DNA of 64,000 bases from CAWHQZ01 sp963831645 (GTDB lineage: Bacteria; Pseudomonadota; Alphaproteobacteria; Rhizobiales; Aestuariivirgaceae), in assembly GCA_963831645.1 (NCBI GenBank), contig CAWHQZ010000028.1, positions 496,001 to 560,000 on the forward strand, written 5' to 3'. Shown piece after piece: positions 1 to 8,840 of the stretch. Numbering within the stretch: the stretch's first letter is position 1; each line of letters begins with the position of its first letter. The notes beneath the pieces were generated by a model. That model was not told where the DNA came from. It saw only the letters and a list, made by a program, of their open reading frames with translations, and ran no database searches. The position numbers were made by a program, and so were the translations under genes.

Positions 1-2
1 TC

Positions 3-1331
3 TCCATCGCACCGACGGCCCAGCAGTTTGATGCCGGCCACATCATGAAGGATGCAAAGCCGGTCGCGGCCATCTGCGGGAGTGCGCAGGAGCCGATCAT
101 TAGGGCGGCACGCGCCGGAGCCGGGTCCCTGGAACACATCATGGTCGTCGACGGCGCGGAGCCCGGCGGACTTGAAGCCTACGAACGGGCGGCCGAACCG
201 CTCGACTTCGGCAAGGTGAGCTGCCAGCGCGAAGATATCATCACCGTCTACTACACCTCCGGCACGACCGGTCCGCCGAAGGGCTGCATGCTTCAGCATG
301 GCTGGTGGCTCAGGGTCATTGATCTCGACATGCGGATGTTCCGCCGCGGCTGGCAGGACCGCCAGCTGTGCTGCCTGCCGTTCTACTATGCCGATCCCGC
401 CATCCAGCTTCTCACGTCCCTGGCATCACGGGGCACCATGATCGCCATGCGGCGGTTTTCGGTCTCGCGCTTCTGGGACGTGGTAAAGAACTACGACGCG
501 ACCGAAATTCTCTCGATCGCATCGATCCCCGCTCTTTTGATGAAAGGCGAACCGGGTCCGAGCGAGCGGGACCATCGGATCCGGCTTGCCATTCATGCCG
601 GGTTGCCGAAGGAACTGCACGCCGAGATGATCAGGCGCTTCGGCTTCCACTGGCACAACCAGTACGGCAGCACGGAAGGAGGAGTGATGAGCCGCGTGCC
701 TCACCATCTGGCCGACGAGCTGGTCGGCACGGGAACCATGGGCGTCGAGCCGCCCGGCGTCACCATCCGCATCGTTGACGACGAGGACAGGGACGTGCCC
801 GTGGGCCACGCCGGCGAGGCGATTATCGGCGGGCCCGACCTCTATGCGGGGTATCTCGACCGTCCCGAGGTGACGGCGGCGGCGAACCGTGGAGGCTGGT
901 ACCACTCGGGCGATGTGGTGCGGCGTGATGAACGCGGCCTGCTTTACTTCGTCGGCCGCAGGAAAGAGATCATTCGCCGGTCGGGCGAGAACATCTCGGC
1001 GGCGGAGGTCGAGGCCGTGCTGCGCTCGCATTCGCAGATCCTCGAGGCAGCCGTGATTCCGGTCCCGGACGACCTCCGCGGCGAGGAGGTGAAGGCCTAT
1101 ATCCAGCTCAACAAGGGCGAGACGCCGCAAACGCTCCCTCCGCAAGACATCATCGAGTTCTGCAGGGCAAATCTCGCCGCCTTCAAGGTGCCTCGGTTTA
1201 TCGAATACCGGATGACCGATTTCGAGCGCACTCCCTCCATGCGGGTCCACAAGCAGTCCCTGTTGAAAGAGAAGGCCGACCTTCGGATCGGCTGCTGGGA
1301 CCGCGAAACCGGACAAGTCGTCGGCTCATGA
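3..1331 (+). CDS. AMP-forming acyl-CoA synthetase / ligase (5' end outside window)
   Basis: Class I adenylate-forming enzyme that would activate a carboxylic acid to its acyl-CoA through an acyl-AMP. The frame is open from the first bases, so the N-terminus lies outside the window; 442 residues are visible against about 500-550 for the family. The phosphate-binding loop TSGTTGPPKG is at nt 255-284, the adenine motif YGSTEGG near 663, the HSGD motif near 904 and the hinge and C-terminal core GRRKEIIRRSGENISAAEVE near 955-1014. The catalytic Lys expected near the C-terminus is probably in the VHKQSLLKEK stretch. Its stop overlaps the start of the amidohydrolase by 4 bp, so the two are translationally coupled. 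The acid substrate cannot be read from sequence; the operon context suggests it starts a CoA-dependent catabolic route. Confidence 0.88.
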   Translation, partial: SIAPTAQQFDAGHIMKDAKPVAAICGSAQEPIIRAARAGAGSLEHIMVVDGAEPGGLEAYERAAEPLDFGKVSCQREDIITVYYTSGTTGPPKGCMLQHGWWLRVIDLDMRMFRRGWQDRQLCCLPFYYADPAIQLLTSLASRGTMIAMRRFSVSRFWDVVKNYDATEILSIASIPALLMKGEPGPSERDHRIRLAIHAGLPKELHAEMIRRFGFHWHNQYGSTEGGVMSRVPHHLADELVGTGTMGVEPPGVTIRIVDDEDRDVPVGHAGEAIIGGPDLYAGYLDRPEVTAAANRGGWYHSGDVVRRDERGLLYFVGRRKEIIRRSGENISAAEVEAVLRSHSQILEAAVIPVPDDLRGEEVKAYIQLNKGETPQTLPPQDIIEFCRANLAAFKVPRFIEYRMTDFERTPSMRVHKQSLLKEKADLRIGCWDRETGQVVGS

Positions 1332-2743
1332 CCGCGTCGGGGCATCGCGCGCCCTCGGTCTGCGACCTTCTTGTTGTGAATGGCTATGTGCTGACGATGG
1401 ACGCTCGACGCACTGTCTATGCCGACGGCGCGATCGCAATCACGGGCAAACGCATCGCAGCGGTCGGCCCGACCCGCACCATCGAAAGCGCGTTTCGTTC
1501 ACCGCGGCGCATCAACGCGGCCGGCAACGTCGTTCATCCGGGATTCGTCGATGGTCACTATCATGCCGGCCTTCATCTGAGTCGTGGATCGATCACCGAC
1601 GATCCGAACCCGTCGGAAGAGGAGGGTGGCTCCGGCCCCGGAGTGTTCACGCGCTGGATCAACGCGCTCTCTGACGAGGACGAATACGCCAGCGGCCTCG
1701 CCGCCGCGGTCGAGCTCGTCAAGAACGGATTTACCGGTTTCGTGGAGGCTGCGACGGCGTTTTCGCCCGATTCGGTTGCCGAGGCCGTGGAGGCGGTAGG
1801 GATACGCTGTTCAGTGACCGATTGCATGCTGTGGGACATCGTCGGCGGTGAACCGATGGCGGCTGATATTCCGCGCGCGCCCTGCGATCCGCTGCGGGCT
1901 CGCCGGGAGCTTGGCGGACAGCTCGGAAGAAACCGCTCCGATGCGCTGGTGCGGGGACACGTTGCGCTCTATGGTCTCGGCAGCGCCAGCATCGAATTGA
2001 TGAGCGAAGCCAAGCACCTCGCTGACCGGCATCGTGTGGTCTTTCACCAGCACCAGAATTTCATGCCCGCCGACGCCGAGTACGATCGCAGCCGCTTCGG
2101 CAAGCCTGGCCTCGCCTTCTTCGCGGAAAAGGGCCTCATCGGGCCAAACAGCGTGTTCACGCACATGAACGTACTTGCCGAGGAAGAGGTCGATGCCGTG
2201 GCGGCGAGCGGCATGGCCCTCGTCTGGCATCCTGGCAACTTCATGTATTACGGCATAGCGCGGCAAGCACGAAGCCGGTTCCCGGAACTGCACCGACGGG
2301 GAACGGCCATTGCCTTCGGAACCGACGTCGCCAAGGCCTGGGCCTTCGGAGAACTCGGATTCATCGGCTACCTCGTGAGCCGTGAATGGGGTGAATATCT
2401 CCCCTCCGAGTCGCTGCTCGAGATGTTCACTCTCGGTGGAGCGAGAGCGCTCGGTCTGGCCGACGTCGGCAGCATAGAAGCCGGCAAGCTCGCGGACATC
2501 GTGATCCGAACCGATGATCTTGCCGACGCCCAGCCGAACGTCTCGCCGGTAAAGCAGCTGATGCTCGTCAGCAGGACCAAGGGCGTCGACACCGTCATCT
2601 GCAACGGTGAAGTGGTACTCCGCCGCGGGCACCTGACGCGGCTGGATGAGGCCGAGGTTTATGCGCTGGCACGCGTTTCCGCCAGAGGCATGGCCGAGCG
2701 GGCAGGTGTCAGGCTGAAGGGCAGATGGCCCATCGTGGCATAG
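1328..2743 (+). CDS. Metal-dependent amidohydrolase (ATZ/TRZ-like)
   Basis: Cytosolic amidohydrolase of the chlorohydrolase/deaminase superfamily, 471 residues, a normal length. Metal ligands are visible: GHYH near residue 76, FHQHQ near 239, FTHMN near 277 and the Asp of FGTDVAKAW near 331. The C-terminal beta-sandwich strand (GKLADIVIRTDDL) is typical. The Glu that follows the third metal His in many deaminases (HxxE) is not seen here; the sequence reads HQHQNF, so simple deaminase activity is uncertain and a hydrolase acting on an amide, ring or halide remains possible. The start overlaps the ligase stop (ATGA). It is followed after 31 bp by a polyamine-type ABC transporter, which suggests it acts on the imported nitrogen compound. 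Confidence 0.82.
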   Translation: MTASGHRAPSVCDLLVVNGYVLTMDARRTVYADGAIAITGKRIAAVGPTRTIESAFRSPRRINAAGNVVHPGFVDGHYHAGLHLSRGSITDDPNPSEEEGGSGPGVFTRWINALSDEDEYASGLAAAVELVKNGFTGFVEAATAFSPDSVAEAVEAVGIRCSVTDCMLWDIVGGEPMAADIPRAPCDPLRARRELGGQLGRNRSDALVRGHVALYGLGSASIELMSEAKHLADRHRVVFHQHQNFMPADAEYDRSRFGKPGLAFFAEKGLIGPNSVFTHMNVLAEEEVDAVAASGMALVWHPGNFMYYGIARQARSRFPELHRRGTAIAFGTDVAKAWAFGELGFIGYLVSREWGEYLPSESLLEMFTLGGARALGLADVGSIEAGKLADIVIRTDDLADAQPNVSPVKQLMLVSRTKGVDTVICNGEVVLRRGHLTRLDEAEVYALARVSARGMAERAGVRLKGRWPIVA

Positions 2744-2774
2744 CAACTGGTCGACAGCGGAACGGCGTCGCGTC

Positions 2775-3860
2775 ATGACAACCGTCGAGTTTGATCATGT
2801 GACGAAGGAGTTCGGACCGGTCCGGGCCCTGTGCGACGTCTCTCTGAGCGTCTCGGCGGGCGAGTTCGCGACGATTCTCGGACCCAGCGGATCCGGCAAG
2901 ACCACCGCGTTGTCTTTGCTCGCCGGCATTCTGCAGCCGACCGCGGGCCGAGTTCATATTGGTGGCCGCGACGTAACTCATGTCCCGGCCGCGCAACGAA
3001 ATACCGGGCTCGTCTTCCAGAGCTATGCCTTGTTTCCGCACATGACCGTATTCGAAAACATCGCGTTTCCATTGCGCATTCGCCGGCTGCCGGCGCCGGA
3101 GATTGCCGGCCGCATCAACGAGGTCCTGGCCCTCGTGCAGCTCGAGGGATATGGCCACCGAAAGCCGGATGAGCTTTCCGGCGGTCAGCAGCAACGGGTT
3201 GCGCTCGCCCGCGCCGTTGTCTTCAAGCCGGACATTCTCCTCCTCGATGAGCCGCTTGCCGCGCTCGATCGCAAACTCAGGGAAGAGGTGCGAGCCGAAA
3301 TCCACCGGCTCCAGCGCCGTCTTGGCATCACCACCATCCTGGTCACTCACGATCAGGAGGAGGCGCTGTCCCTGTCGGATCGCATCGTTGTGCTCGAGAG
3401 TGGCCGTGTCCGGCAGATTGACACGCCGGATGCCGCCTACCATCGGCCCCGAAGCCGCTTCGTCGCCGACTTCCTCGGTCTGGCGAACTTCCTCGACGGT
3501 GAGCTGGAAATGCAGGACGGACGGCACGTGATCCGCCTCGACAGCGGCGAGCGCATTGCCTGTGCGGCCAGTGCCGATGTGGCGCAAGGCCGCGTGTGCG
3601 GCCTGATCCGTCCGGAGGATATAAAGGTCGTCAACGGCGGTGGTGGTGGTGGCGGCATGTGGGCGGGGACCATCCGCGAGGCGGTTTTTCTCGGCGAGAC
3701 CACACGATACGTCGTCGGACTGGACATCGGCATGAACCTGACGGCGCATGTGAGCGGTTCACGCAGGAGAGCCAACGAGGGCGATCGGGTCGAAGTCGCC
3801 TGGGACCCTTCGAAGGTGTGGCTCTTGCCGGCTTCGTCTCCGGCGCCCGCCGGAACATGA
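2775..3860 (+). CDS. ABC transporter ATP-binding protein, PotA family
   Basis: Energising subunit of a spermidine/putrescine/iron-type (PotABCD) importer, 361 residues. Walker A GPSGSGKTT is at residues 36-44, the Q-loop is in VFQSYALFPHM, the ABC signature LSGGQQQRVALARA is near 136 and Walker B ILLLDEPLAALD follows, then the switch His in VTHDQEEAL. A C-terminal TOBE domain (residues about 270-350) closes the protein and is interrupted by a run of seven glycines near residue 290, encoded by a GGT/GGC microsatellite. It sits directly upstream of the cognate binding protein and two permeases. Confidence 0.93.
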   Translation: MTTVEFDHVTKEFGPVRALCDVSLSVSAGEFATILGPSGSGKTTALSLLAGILQPTAGRVHIGGRDVTHVPAAQRNTGLVFQSYALFPHMTVFENIAFPLRIRRLPAPEIAGRINEVLALVQLEGYGHRKPDELSGGQQQRVALARAVVFKPDILLLDEPLAALDRKLREEVRAEIHRLQRRLGITTILVTHDQEEALSLSDRIVVLESGRVRQIDTPDAAYHRPRSRFVADFLGLANFLDGELEMQDGRHVIRLDSGERIACAASADVAQGRVCGLIRPEDIKVVNGGGGGGGMWAGTIREAVFLGETTRYVVGLDIGMNLTAHVSGSRRRANEGDRVEVAWDPSKVWLLPASSPAPAGT

Positions 3861-3930
3861 TCTAGCCTTTTGGCCGGAGACAGAGCGGCGACTTCAATCT
3901 CTGTCAGAGTACAACGCGAAGGAGAAAATT

Positions 3931-4959
3931 ATGACAATGTTGAGATTGGGATGTTTCGCTGCCGTATCCGGCGTCGTGATGCTGGCGGTCATCGCGCCCG
4001 CATCCGCCCAGGAGACGAAAGAACTCCGTGTGATGCATGCCGGCGGCCAGTGGGGTGATGCGGTTGCCAAGTGCGTAGATGAACCGCTCATGAAGGAGCA
4101 GGGCATCAAGGTGGTGGTAGAAACGCCCGGCGGCTATGCGAAGCTCGCGGCGCAGGCGAAGTCGGGCGTGATCAACAACGTGTCGACCGACGCCTCGACG
4201 GCTGATCTGTCGCGAATGGCAGCGGAGGGCCTGATCGAGAAGATCGATTGGACGGCCGTTGACCCGAAGCCGATGTTCGACGAGGCGAAACACGAGTTTG
4301 GTTTCGGCTCGTCCTATTACTCGACGATCATGGCCTGGCGTAAGGGCGTGCCCGCGCCGCAGAACTGGATCGACTTCTTCGACACCGAGAAGTTCCCGGG
4401 CAAGCGGGGGCTGCCGGACTACCCTGACTTCATCCTGCCGTTCGCGGCTATGGGCGACGGGATGACACCGGAGGAAGTGAGCAAAGGCGTCGACATGGAC
4501 CGTGCCTTCAAGACGCTGCGTCGAATCAAGAACGACATCATCTGGTGGCAGGCGGGCGCCCAGCCTCCGCAGTTGCTGAAAGACAATGAGGCGCAGTATG
4601 CGATCTCGTGGTCTGGCCGCGTCGTCGGCCAGGAGGGAGTCGAGACATCCTTCAACCAGGGTATGCTCGACGTATCCTGGTTCGTCATCGCAAAGGGCGC
4701 CACCGACGAGCAAAAGAAGATGCTCCACACGTGGTTCCGCGACCAGACGATTGCCGAGAAACAGGCCTGTGTCGCCCAGTACATCTCGTATCCGGGTCCC
4801 AGCCCCGATCTCGAGGCGCTGCTGCCGAAAGACAGGCTGAACCAGTTCCCGACGTACAGCGAGAACAAGAAGGTTCAGTGGCTGACCGACGGCGACTGGT
4901 GGTTCAACAACGCCGCCGAAATCGAGAAGCGCTGGAACGAGTTCAAGCTGGAGCAATGA
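3931..4959 (+). CDS. Periplasmic solute-binding protein, PotD/SBP_bac_8 type
   Basis: Substrate receptor of the PotABCD-like importer, 342 residues. A clear Sec signal peptide ends at ASAQE near residue 27, so the mature protein is periplasmic. The fold class is recognisable from length, the LRVMHAGGQWGDAVAKC opening and the late aromatic-rich lobe (DGDWWFNNAAEIEKRW). The ATG at 3931 is supported by a purine-rich Shine-Dalgarno (aaggag, about 8 nt upstream), better than for its coupled neighbours, as expected for a receptor made in excess. The 70-bp gap before it is the largest inside the operon core. Ligand unknown; the nearest families bind polyamines, other small cations or opine-like compounds. 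Confidence 0.88.
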   Translation: MTMLRLGCFAAVSGVVMLAVIAPASAQETKELRVMHAGGQWGDAVAKCVDEPLMKEQGIKVVVETPGGYAKLAAQAKSGVINNVSTDASTADLSRMAAEGLIEKIDWTAVDPKPMFDEAKHEFGFGSSYYSTIMAWRKGVPAPQNWIDFFDTEKFPGKRGLPDYPDFILPFAAMGDGMTPEEVSKGVDMDRAFKTLRRIKNDIIWWQAGAQPPQLLKDNEAQYAISWSGRVVGQEGVETSFNQGMLDVSWFVIAKGATDEQKKMLHTWFRDQTIAEKQACVAQYISYPGPSPDLEALLPKDRLNQFPTYSENKKVQWLTDGDWWFNNAAEIEKRWNEFKLEQ

Positions 4960-4991
4960 CCGGTTGAACAACGGTCGCGGGGGCTTGCACC

Positions 4992-5882
4992 GTGGTTGAG
5001 ATCGCGCGAGCACCGCCAGGTGCGACTGCGGCCTCCGCTCCGTACGAAAACTCGCCCCGGGCGGGGCGGCGCTGGGAAGGCTTCGGCTTTCTCGCGCCGC
5101 TTCTCGTATTCGTTCTTCTCGTCTTCGACTTGCCGCTTCTGACCACGATTCTTTGGAGCTTCAGCGAACCCGAAGGCGGGTTTCCCTCGCTTGCCAGCTA
5201 TGTGGCGTTCGTGGAGGCGGGCAGCTATGCCCGCATCATCGCGCGCACCTTCCTGGTTGCAGCGGAGGTCACGATCGCCACCGCTCTCGTCGGCTATCCG
5301 CTCGCCTATTGGATCAGCCGGCTCACACCGCGGCCGCAGATTATTGCGTTGGGTCTGGTGGTCATGACCTTTTGGGTATCCATCCTCGTGCGCACCTACG
5401 CCTGGATCGTGGTGCTCGGCAATGGCGGGATCGTAAATCGCTGGCTCCAGGCTGGAGACCTTACCGCGAGGCCGGTGGAGTTTCTCTACAACGAAGGCGG
5501 TGTCGCCTTCGGCATGGTCAACGTCCTGCTGCCTTTTCTCGTCCTGCCGCTTTACGCGGCCATGCGGCGGCTCGACGGGCGGCTGCTGCAGGTTGCCGAA
5601 ACTCTCGGCGCCTCGCGCATGGAGATGTTCTGGCGGGTGTTCTTTCCGCTCACCGTTCCCGCTCTGGCCGCGACCATGGTGCTGGTCTTTATTCTGAGCC
5701 TTGGCTTCTATATCACGCCGGCGATTCTCGGCGGCGGCCGCGTGCCGCTGATCGCCAACATGCTCGACTTACTTATCAACAAGTTTGCGCGCTGGGAGAT
5801 GGCGGCTGTCAATTCGGTCGTGCTGCTTGCCGCCACGCTGACGTTTTACGGAGTGTATCAATGGCTGCGCGAGCGGAAATGA
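4992..5882 (+). CDS. ABC transporter permease, PotB-like
   Basis: First membrane subunit of the importer, 296 residues with about six hydrophobic helices (first at residues 35-58). The EAA loop that docks to the ATPase is visible as ETLGASRMEMFWRVFFPLTVP near residue 200. GTG at 4992 is the only start in frame that keeps the N-terminal cytoplasmic tail before the first helix. The stop overlaps the next permease start (ATGA), the usual arrangement for a heterodimeric permease pair. Confidence 0.9.
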   Translation: MVEIARAPPGATAASAPYENSPRAGRRWEGFGFLAPLLVFVLLVFDLPLLTTILWSFSEPEGGFPSLASYVAFVEAGSYARIIARTFLVAAEVTIATALVGYPLAYWISRLTPRPQIIALGLVVMTFWVSILVRTYAWIVVLGNGGIVNRWLQAGDLTARPVEFLYNEGGVAFGMVNVLLPFLVLPLYAAMRRLDGRLLQVAETLGASRMEMFWRVFFPLTVPALAATMVLVFILSLGFYITPAILGGGRVPLIANMLDLLINKFARWEMAAVNSVVLLAATLTFYGVYQWLRERK

Positions 5883-6694
5883 CGGGGCGGCCCGCCGCCC
5901 CCCTCGGTCAGCCGCTGTGGCTCACGCTGCTCGCTGCGGCGATCCTCCTGTTCCTGTGCCTTCCCATCCTGATCGTCGTTCCGATGTCATTCTCGAGCGC
6001 CCAATCGCTCGAGTTCCCGCCGCCCGGTCTGTCGCTGCGATGGTACGCCGCATTTTTCCGGAACGAGGTTTGGCTGAAAGCCGGCACGTCCTCGCTGATG
6101 CTTGCCAGCCTGTCGAGCACCGCGGCCCTCGTTCTCGGCACCCTTGCCGCGTACGGCCTCGTGCGTGGCACGTTTCGGTTCAAGGGCGTCCTCGAGGCCC
6201 ACTTCATGGCGCCGATGATTGTTCCCTCGATCATCACCGCGGTCGCCCTGTTCATCGCTTTCGCCAGGCTCAGAATCCTCGGTACCTTCTTCGGCCTCGT
6301 GCTCGCCCACACGATCCTCGTCATACCCTACGCCGTGCTCATAATGCAGGTTGCCATCAGGCAGCTCGATGTCCGCATCGAGCAGGTTGCAGCCACCCTC
6401 GGGGCGACCCGCGTGCAGATTCTCGGCAGGGTAGTGCTCCCCAATCTGCTCCCGAGCCTTGCCGCAGCCTGGATTTTTGCTTTTGTGATCAGCTTCGACG
6501 AGGTCGTCGTGACGTTGTTCCTGGCCGGTACGTACCTCACGATCCCCAAGCGGATGTTCAATGAGCTCATCATGCAGATCAATCCCACCATCACCGCGGT
6601 GGCCACGCTGCTGATCGCTTTCAATATTTTCGCACTTGGCCTGATTCTCGTCCTGTCGCGAAAGGGATCGCTTCTCCGGAGAAGCTTCGGATGA
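5879..6694 (+). CDS. ABC transporter permease, PotC-like
   Basis: Second membrane subunit, 271 residues. The frame is open well upstream, but that part is a shadow of the first permease; the ATG at 5879 overlaps the preceding TGA and gives MTGRPAAPLGQPLW followed by the first helix LTLLAAAILLFLCLPILIVV. The coupling loop AATLGATRVQILGRVVLPNL is present near residue 170. It overlaps the MaoC-like gene downstream by 4 bp, so transport and metabolism genes form one transcription unit. Confidence 0.9.
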   Translation: MTGRPAAPLGQPLWLTLLAAAILLFLCLPILIVVPMSFSSAQSLEFPPPGLSLRWYAAFFRNEVWLKAGTSSLMLASLSSTAALVLGTLAAYGLVRGTFRFKGVLEAHFMAPMIVPSIITAVALFIAFARLRILGTFFGLVLAHTILVIPYAVLIMQVAIRQLDVRIEQVAATLGATRVQILGRVVLPNLLPSLAAAWIFAFVISFDEVVVTLFLAGTYLTIPKRMFNELIMQINPTITAVATLLIAFNIFALGLILVLSRKGSLLRRSFG

Positions 6695-7113
6695 CGATCC
6701 GGAAAGGCCAGGTACTCGCCGAATGGACGCACCCGGTGGAGTGGGGAAAGGTCCGCGAGTTCGCCCACGCTGTCCATGATCCGCGGTGCGGGCGCGAACC
6801 GCCGGTTCCTCCGGTCACGTTCCCCGTCGTGCTGTCGGCAGACTTCGTCGAGAAGCTCGTATGCGAGCTCATTCCGCTCGACCGTCGACGCACCGTACAC
6901 GGAGAGCAGGAATATGAATACGTGCGACCGCTGCGCGTAGGACAGATGGTGCGCTGCCGCGCACGCATCGTCCGTGACGAGACGAAGCAAGGCAGGCGCG
7001 GCGGGCGGATGCGCATCATCACAGTGGAGACCGAGCTTCAGGATGCGGACACCGCCGAACGGCTTGGTTTTGAGCGCATGACGGCGGTGGAGCAGGAGGC
7101 TCAGCCGGGATGA
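6691..7113 (+). CDS. MaoC-type dehydratase subunit, FAS1-like N-terminal domain
   Basis: Hot-dog fold protein of 140 residues resembling the MaoC_dehydrat_N/FAS1-like domain. The opening (KGQVLAEWTHPVEWGKVREFAHAVHDP) matches this family, while the catalytic Asp/His pair of true R-specific hydratases is not present: only HDP is seen, without NPxH. By analogy with two-gene hydratases it would be the non-catalytic partner that shapes the acyl-CoA pocket for the next gene product. Starts on an ATGA overlap with the permease and ends with an ATGA overlap onto its partner. Confidence 0.78.
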   Translation: MTIRKGQVLAEWTHPVEWGKVREFAHAVHDPRCGREPPVPPVTFPVVLSADFVEKLVCELIPLDRRRTVHGEQEYEYVRPLRVGQMVRCRARIVRDETKQGRRGGRMRIITVETELQDADTAERLGFERMTAVEQEAQPG

Positions 7114-7547
7114 CCGCCGCCGCCATGCCCGACCCGCCGAGCTTCTCTTACGGTCCGATCACTCGCACCGACCTCGTGCGCTATGCCGGCGCTTCGGGCG
7201 ATTTCAACCCGCTCCATCACGACGATGACTTCGCCCGCCAGTCGGGCCTTACCGGCGTTGTGGCGCACGGAATGTTCTCGGCCGGTCTCCTGGCCTCGTT
7301 CCTCGCTTCATGGGCGGGCGACCGGCCGGTCCGGCGCTTCAAGGTCCGCTTTCTCTCACCCGTGCGGCCGGGAGACACGGTGCATGCCAAAGCGGCTGTC
7401 GTTCGGGAGGTCACCATCGCCGGGAGGCCGATGTCCGAGCTCCAGCTTGGCCTCTACCGCCAGGACGGCGCCGAAGTCGTCCGCGGAACGGCGGAAATCG
7501 ACTGCGTCGCCTCGTTCCACACCCAGGCGAAAGTGGGTGCCCGATGA
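7110..7547 (+). CDS. MaoC-like enoyl-CoA hydratase (R-specific)
   Basis: Catalytic hot-dog hydratase of 145 residues. The hydratase-2 motif is intact: GASGDFNPLHHDDDFAR near residues 29-45 carries the catalytic Asp and His, followed by VVAHGMFSAGLL. It probably adds water to, or removes it from, an enoyl/3-hydroxyacyl-CoA. It is coupled to the FAS1-like subunit upstream and overlaps the aminotransferase start by 4 bp. With the acyl-CoA ligase in the same operon this points to CoA-ester chemistry on the imported substrate. Confidence 0.86.
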   Translation: MTAAAMPDPPSFSYGPITRTDLVRYAGASGDFNPLHHDDDFARQSGLTGVVAHGMFSAGLLASFLASWAGDRPVRRFKVRFLSPVRPGDTVHAKAAVVREVTIAGRPMSELQLGLYRQDGAEVVRGTAEIDCVASFHTQAKVGAR

Positions 7548-8815
7548 ACCGCGCTGACAGGACCGCCCGGCCGGCGCGGCCGGAACTCGCCAATTGGCTC
7601 AGGTCGACCAACAACGTAACGCAGCAGTTCATGTCGATCGGCGGCCGGACCGATTTCGTCAGTCTTGCCGGCGGATTGCCCGCGGCCGAGCTCTTTCCCG
7701 TGGATGCGGTGCGCGATGCGGCCGAGCGAGCGCTTGCGCGCTGGGGGAGTCGCGCCTTGGACTATGGGCCGGTCGAAGGATTCCCGGCACTGCGCGAAGC
7801 AATCGCCCATCGCATGTCCACATCAGCAGGCCGGACATTCGGCGTCGAGAACGTCCTCGTCACCACGGGAGCCATGCAGGGACTCGAGCTTCTGGGTAAA
7901 GTGTTTCTCGATCGTGGCGACCTGGCAGTGGTGCAGTTCCCGACCTACCTCGGCGCTCTCGACGCGTGGCGTCCGCGCGAAGCGACGTACGAGAAGCTCA
8001 CGTGGGAACTCGAACGTCCGGGGTTCGACGAAGCGCTCCGCCGCACCAAGTTCGTCTACGCCGTGCCCAATTACTCCAACCCTACGGGAGCACTGGTCGC
8101 ACAAGCCGACCGCCTGCGGCTTCTCGAGAAGGTCATGGCCGCCGCCACCTGGCTCATCGAGGACGATCCTTACCTGCCGCTACAACTCGACGGCCGGCCG
8201 GGGCCCAGTATGCTCGCCCTGCATGCCGCGATGACCAGCAGCGGCGCTTACGAAGGGCCCGTCATCTACCTCAGCACGTTGTCCAAGAGCGTCGTGCCGG
8301 GTCTGCGGGTCGGCTGGGTCGTGGCCGAGGCGAGCCTCGTGCAGGCACTGACAGTCGCGAAGCAATCCGCGGACCTGAGCGGCTCCATGTTCACCCACGC
8401 CGTGGCGCTGGAATTCATCGAAAGCGGATTTGAAGCCCTGCACGTCCCGAAACTGTTGCAGGTATATCGTGAACGGCGCGACGCGTTGCTCGGGGCCGCT
8501 TCCGAGCATCTGAGTCAGTGGTTCGAGTGGGAATCGCCGCCGGGCGGAATGTTTGTCTGGATGCGCGCCAGGCCATCTGTGGACGCGCCGCCGGTCGATA
8601 CCAGCAAGCTCTATTCTTTCGCGCTCGAAGAGAAGGTCGCCTTCGTTCCGAGCAGCGTTTTCGACTTCGAGGGAAAGCTCACCACGGCGATGCGCCTGAA
8701 CTTCACCCGTTCCTCACCGGAGGTGATCGTGGAGGGTGTGCACCGTCTGCGGCGGGCGGTCGAGCGGTACCAGGCTTCGAACTCGAAGCGTGCTCACGGA
8801 CGGGTCGCGGGATGA
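7544..8815 (+). CDS. PLP-dependent aminotransferase, class I/II (AAT fold I)
   Basis: Cytosolic aminotransferase of 423 residues related to 2-aminoadipate/valine-pyruvate aminotransferases and the catalytic domain of MocR proteins; no DNA-binding domain is present. Visible motifs are VSLAGGLPAAELFP near 38, PNYSNPTG (PLP-binding Asn) near 174, IEDDPY (Asp) near 207, the Schiff-base Lys in STLSKSVVPGLRVGW near 249 and a C-terminal Arg in MRLNFTRSS. The ATG at 7544 overlaps the hydratase stop. It would move an amino group between an amino acid or amine and a 2-oxoacid in this pathway. Confidence 0.9.
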   Translation: MNRADRTARPARPELANWLRSTNNVTQQFMSIGGRTDFVSLAGGLPAAELFPVDAVRDAAERALARWGSRALDYGPVEGFPALREAIAHRMSTSAGRTFGVENVLVTTGAMQGLELLGKVFLDRGDLAVVQFPTYLGALDAWRPREATYEKLTWELERPGFDEALRRTKFVYAVPNYSNPTGALVAQADRLRLLEKVMAAATWLIEDDPYLPLQLDGRPGPSMLALHAAMTSSGAYEGPVIYLSTLSKSVVPGLRVGWVVAEASLVQALTVAKQSADLSGSMFTHAVALEFIESGFEALHVPKLLQVYRERRDALLGAASEHLSQWFEWESPPGGMFVWMRARPSVDAPPVDTSKLYSFALEEKVAFVPSSVFDFEGKLTTAMRLNFTRSSPEVIVEGVHRLRRAVERYQASNSKRAHGRVAG

Positions 8816-8840
8816 CGCAAACGAAGGAACGAGGTGGACG

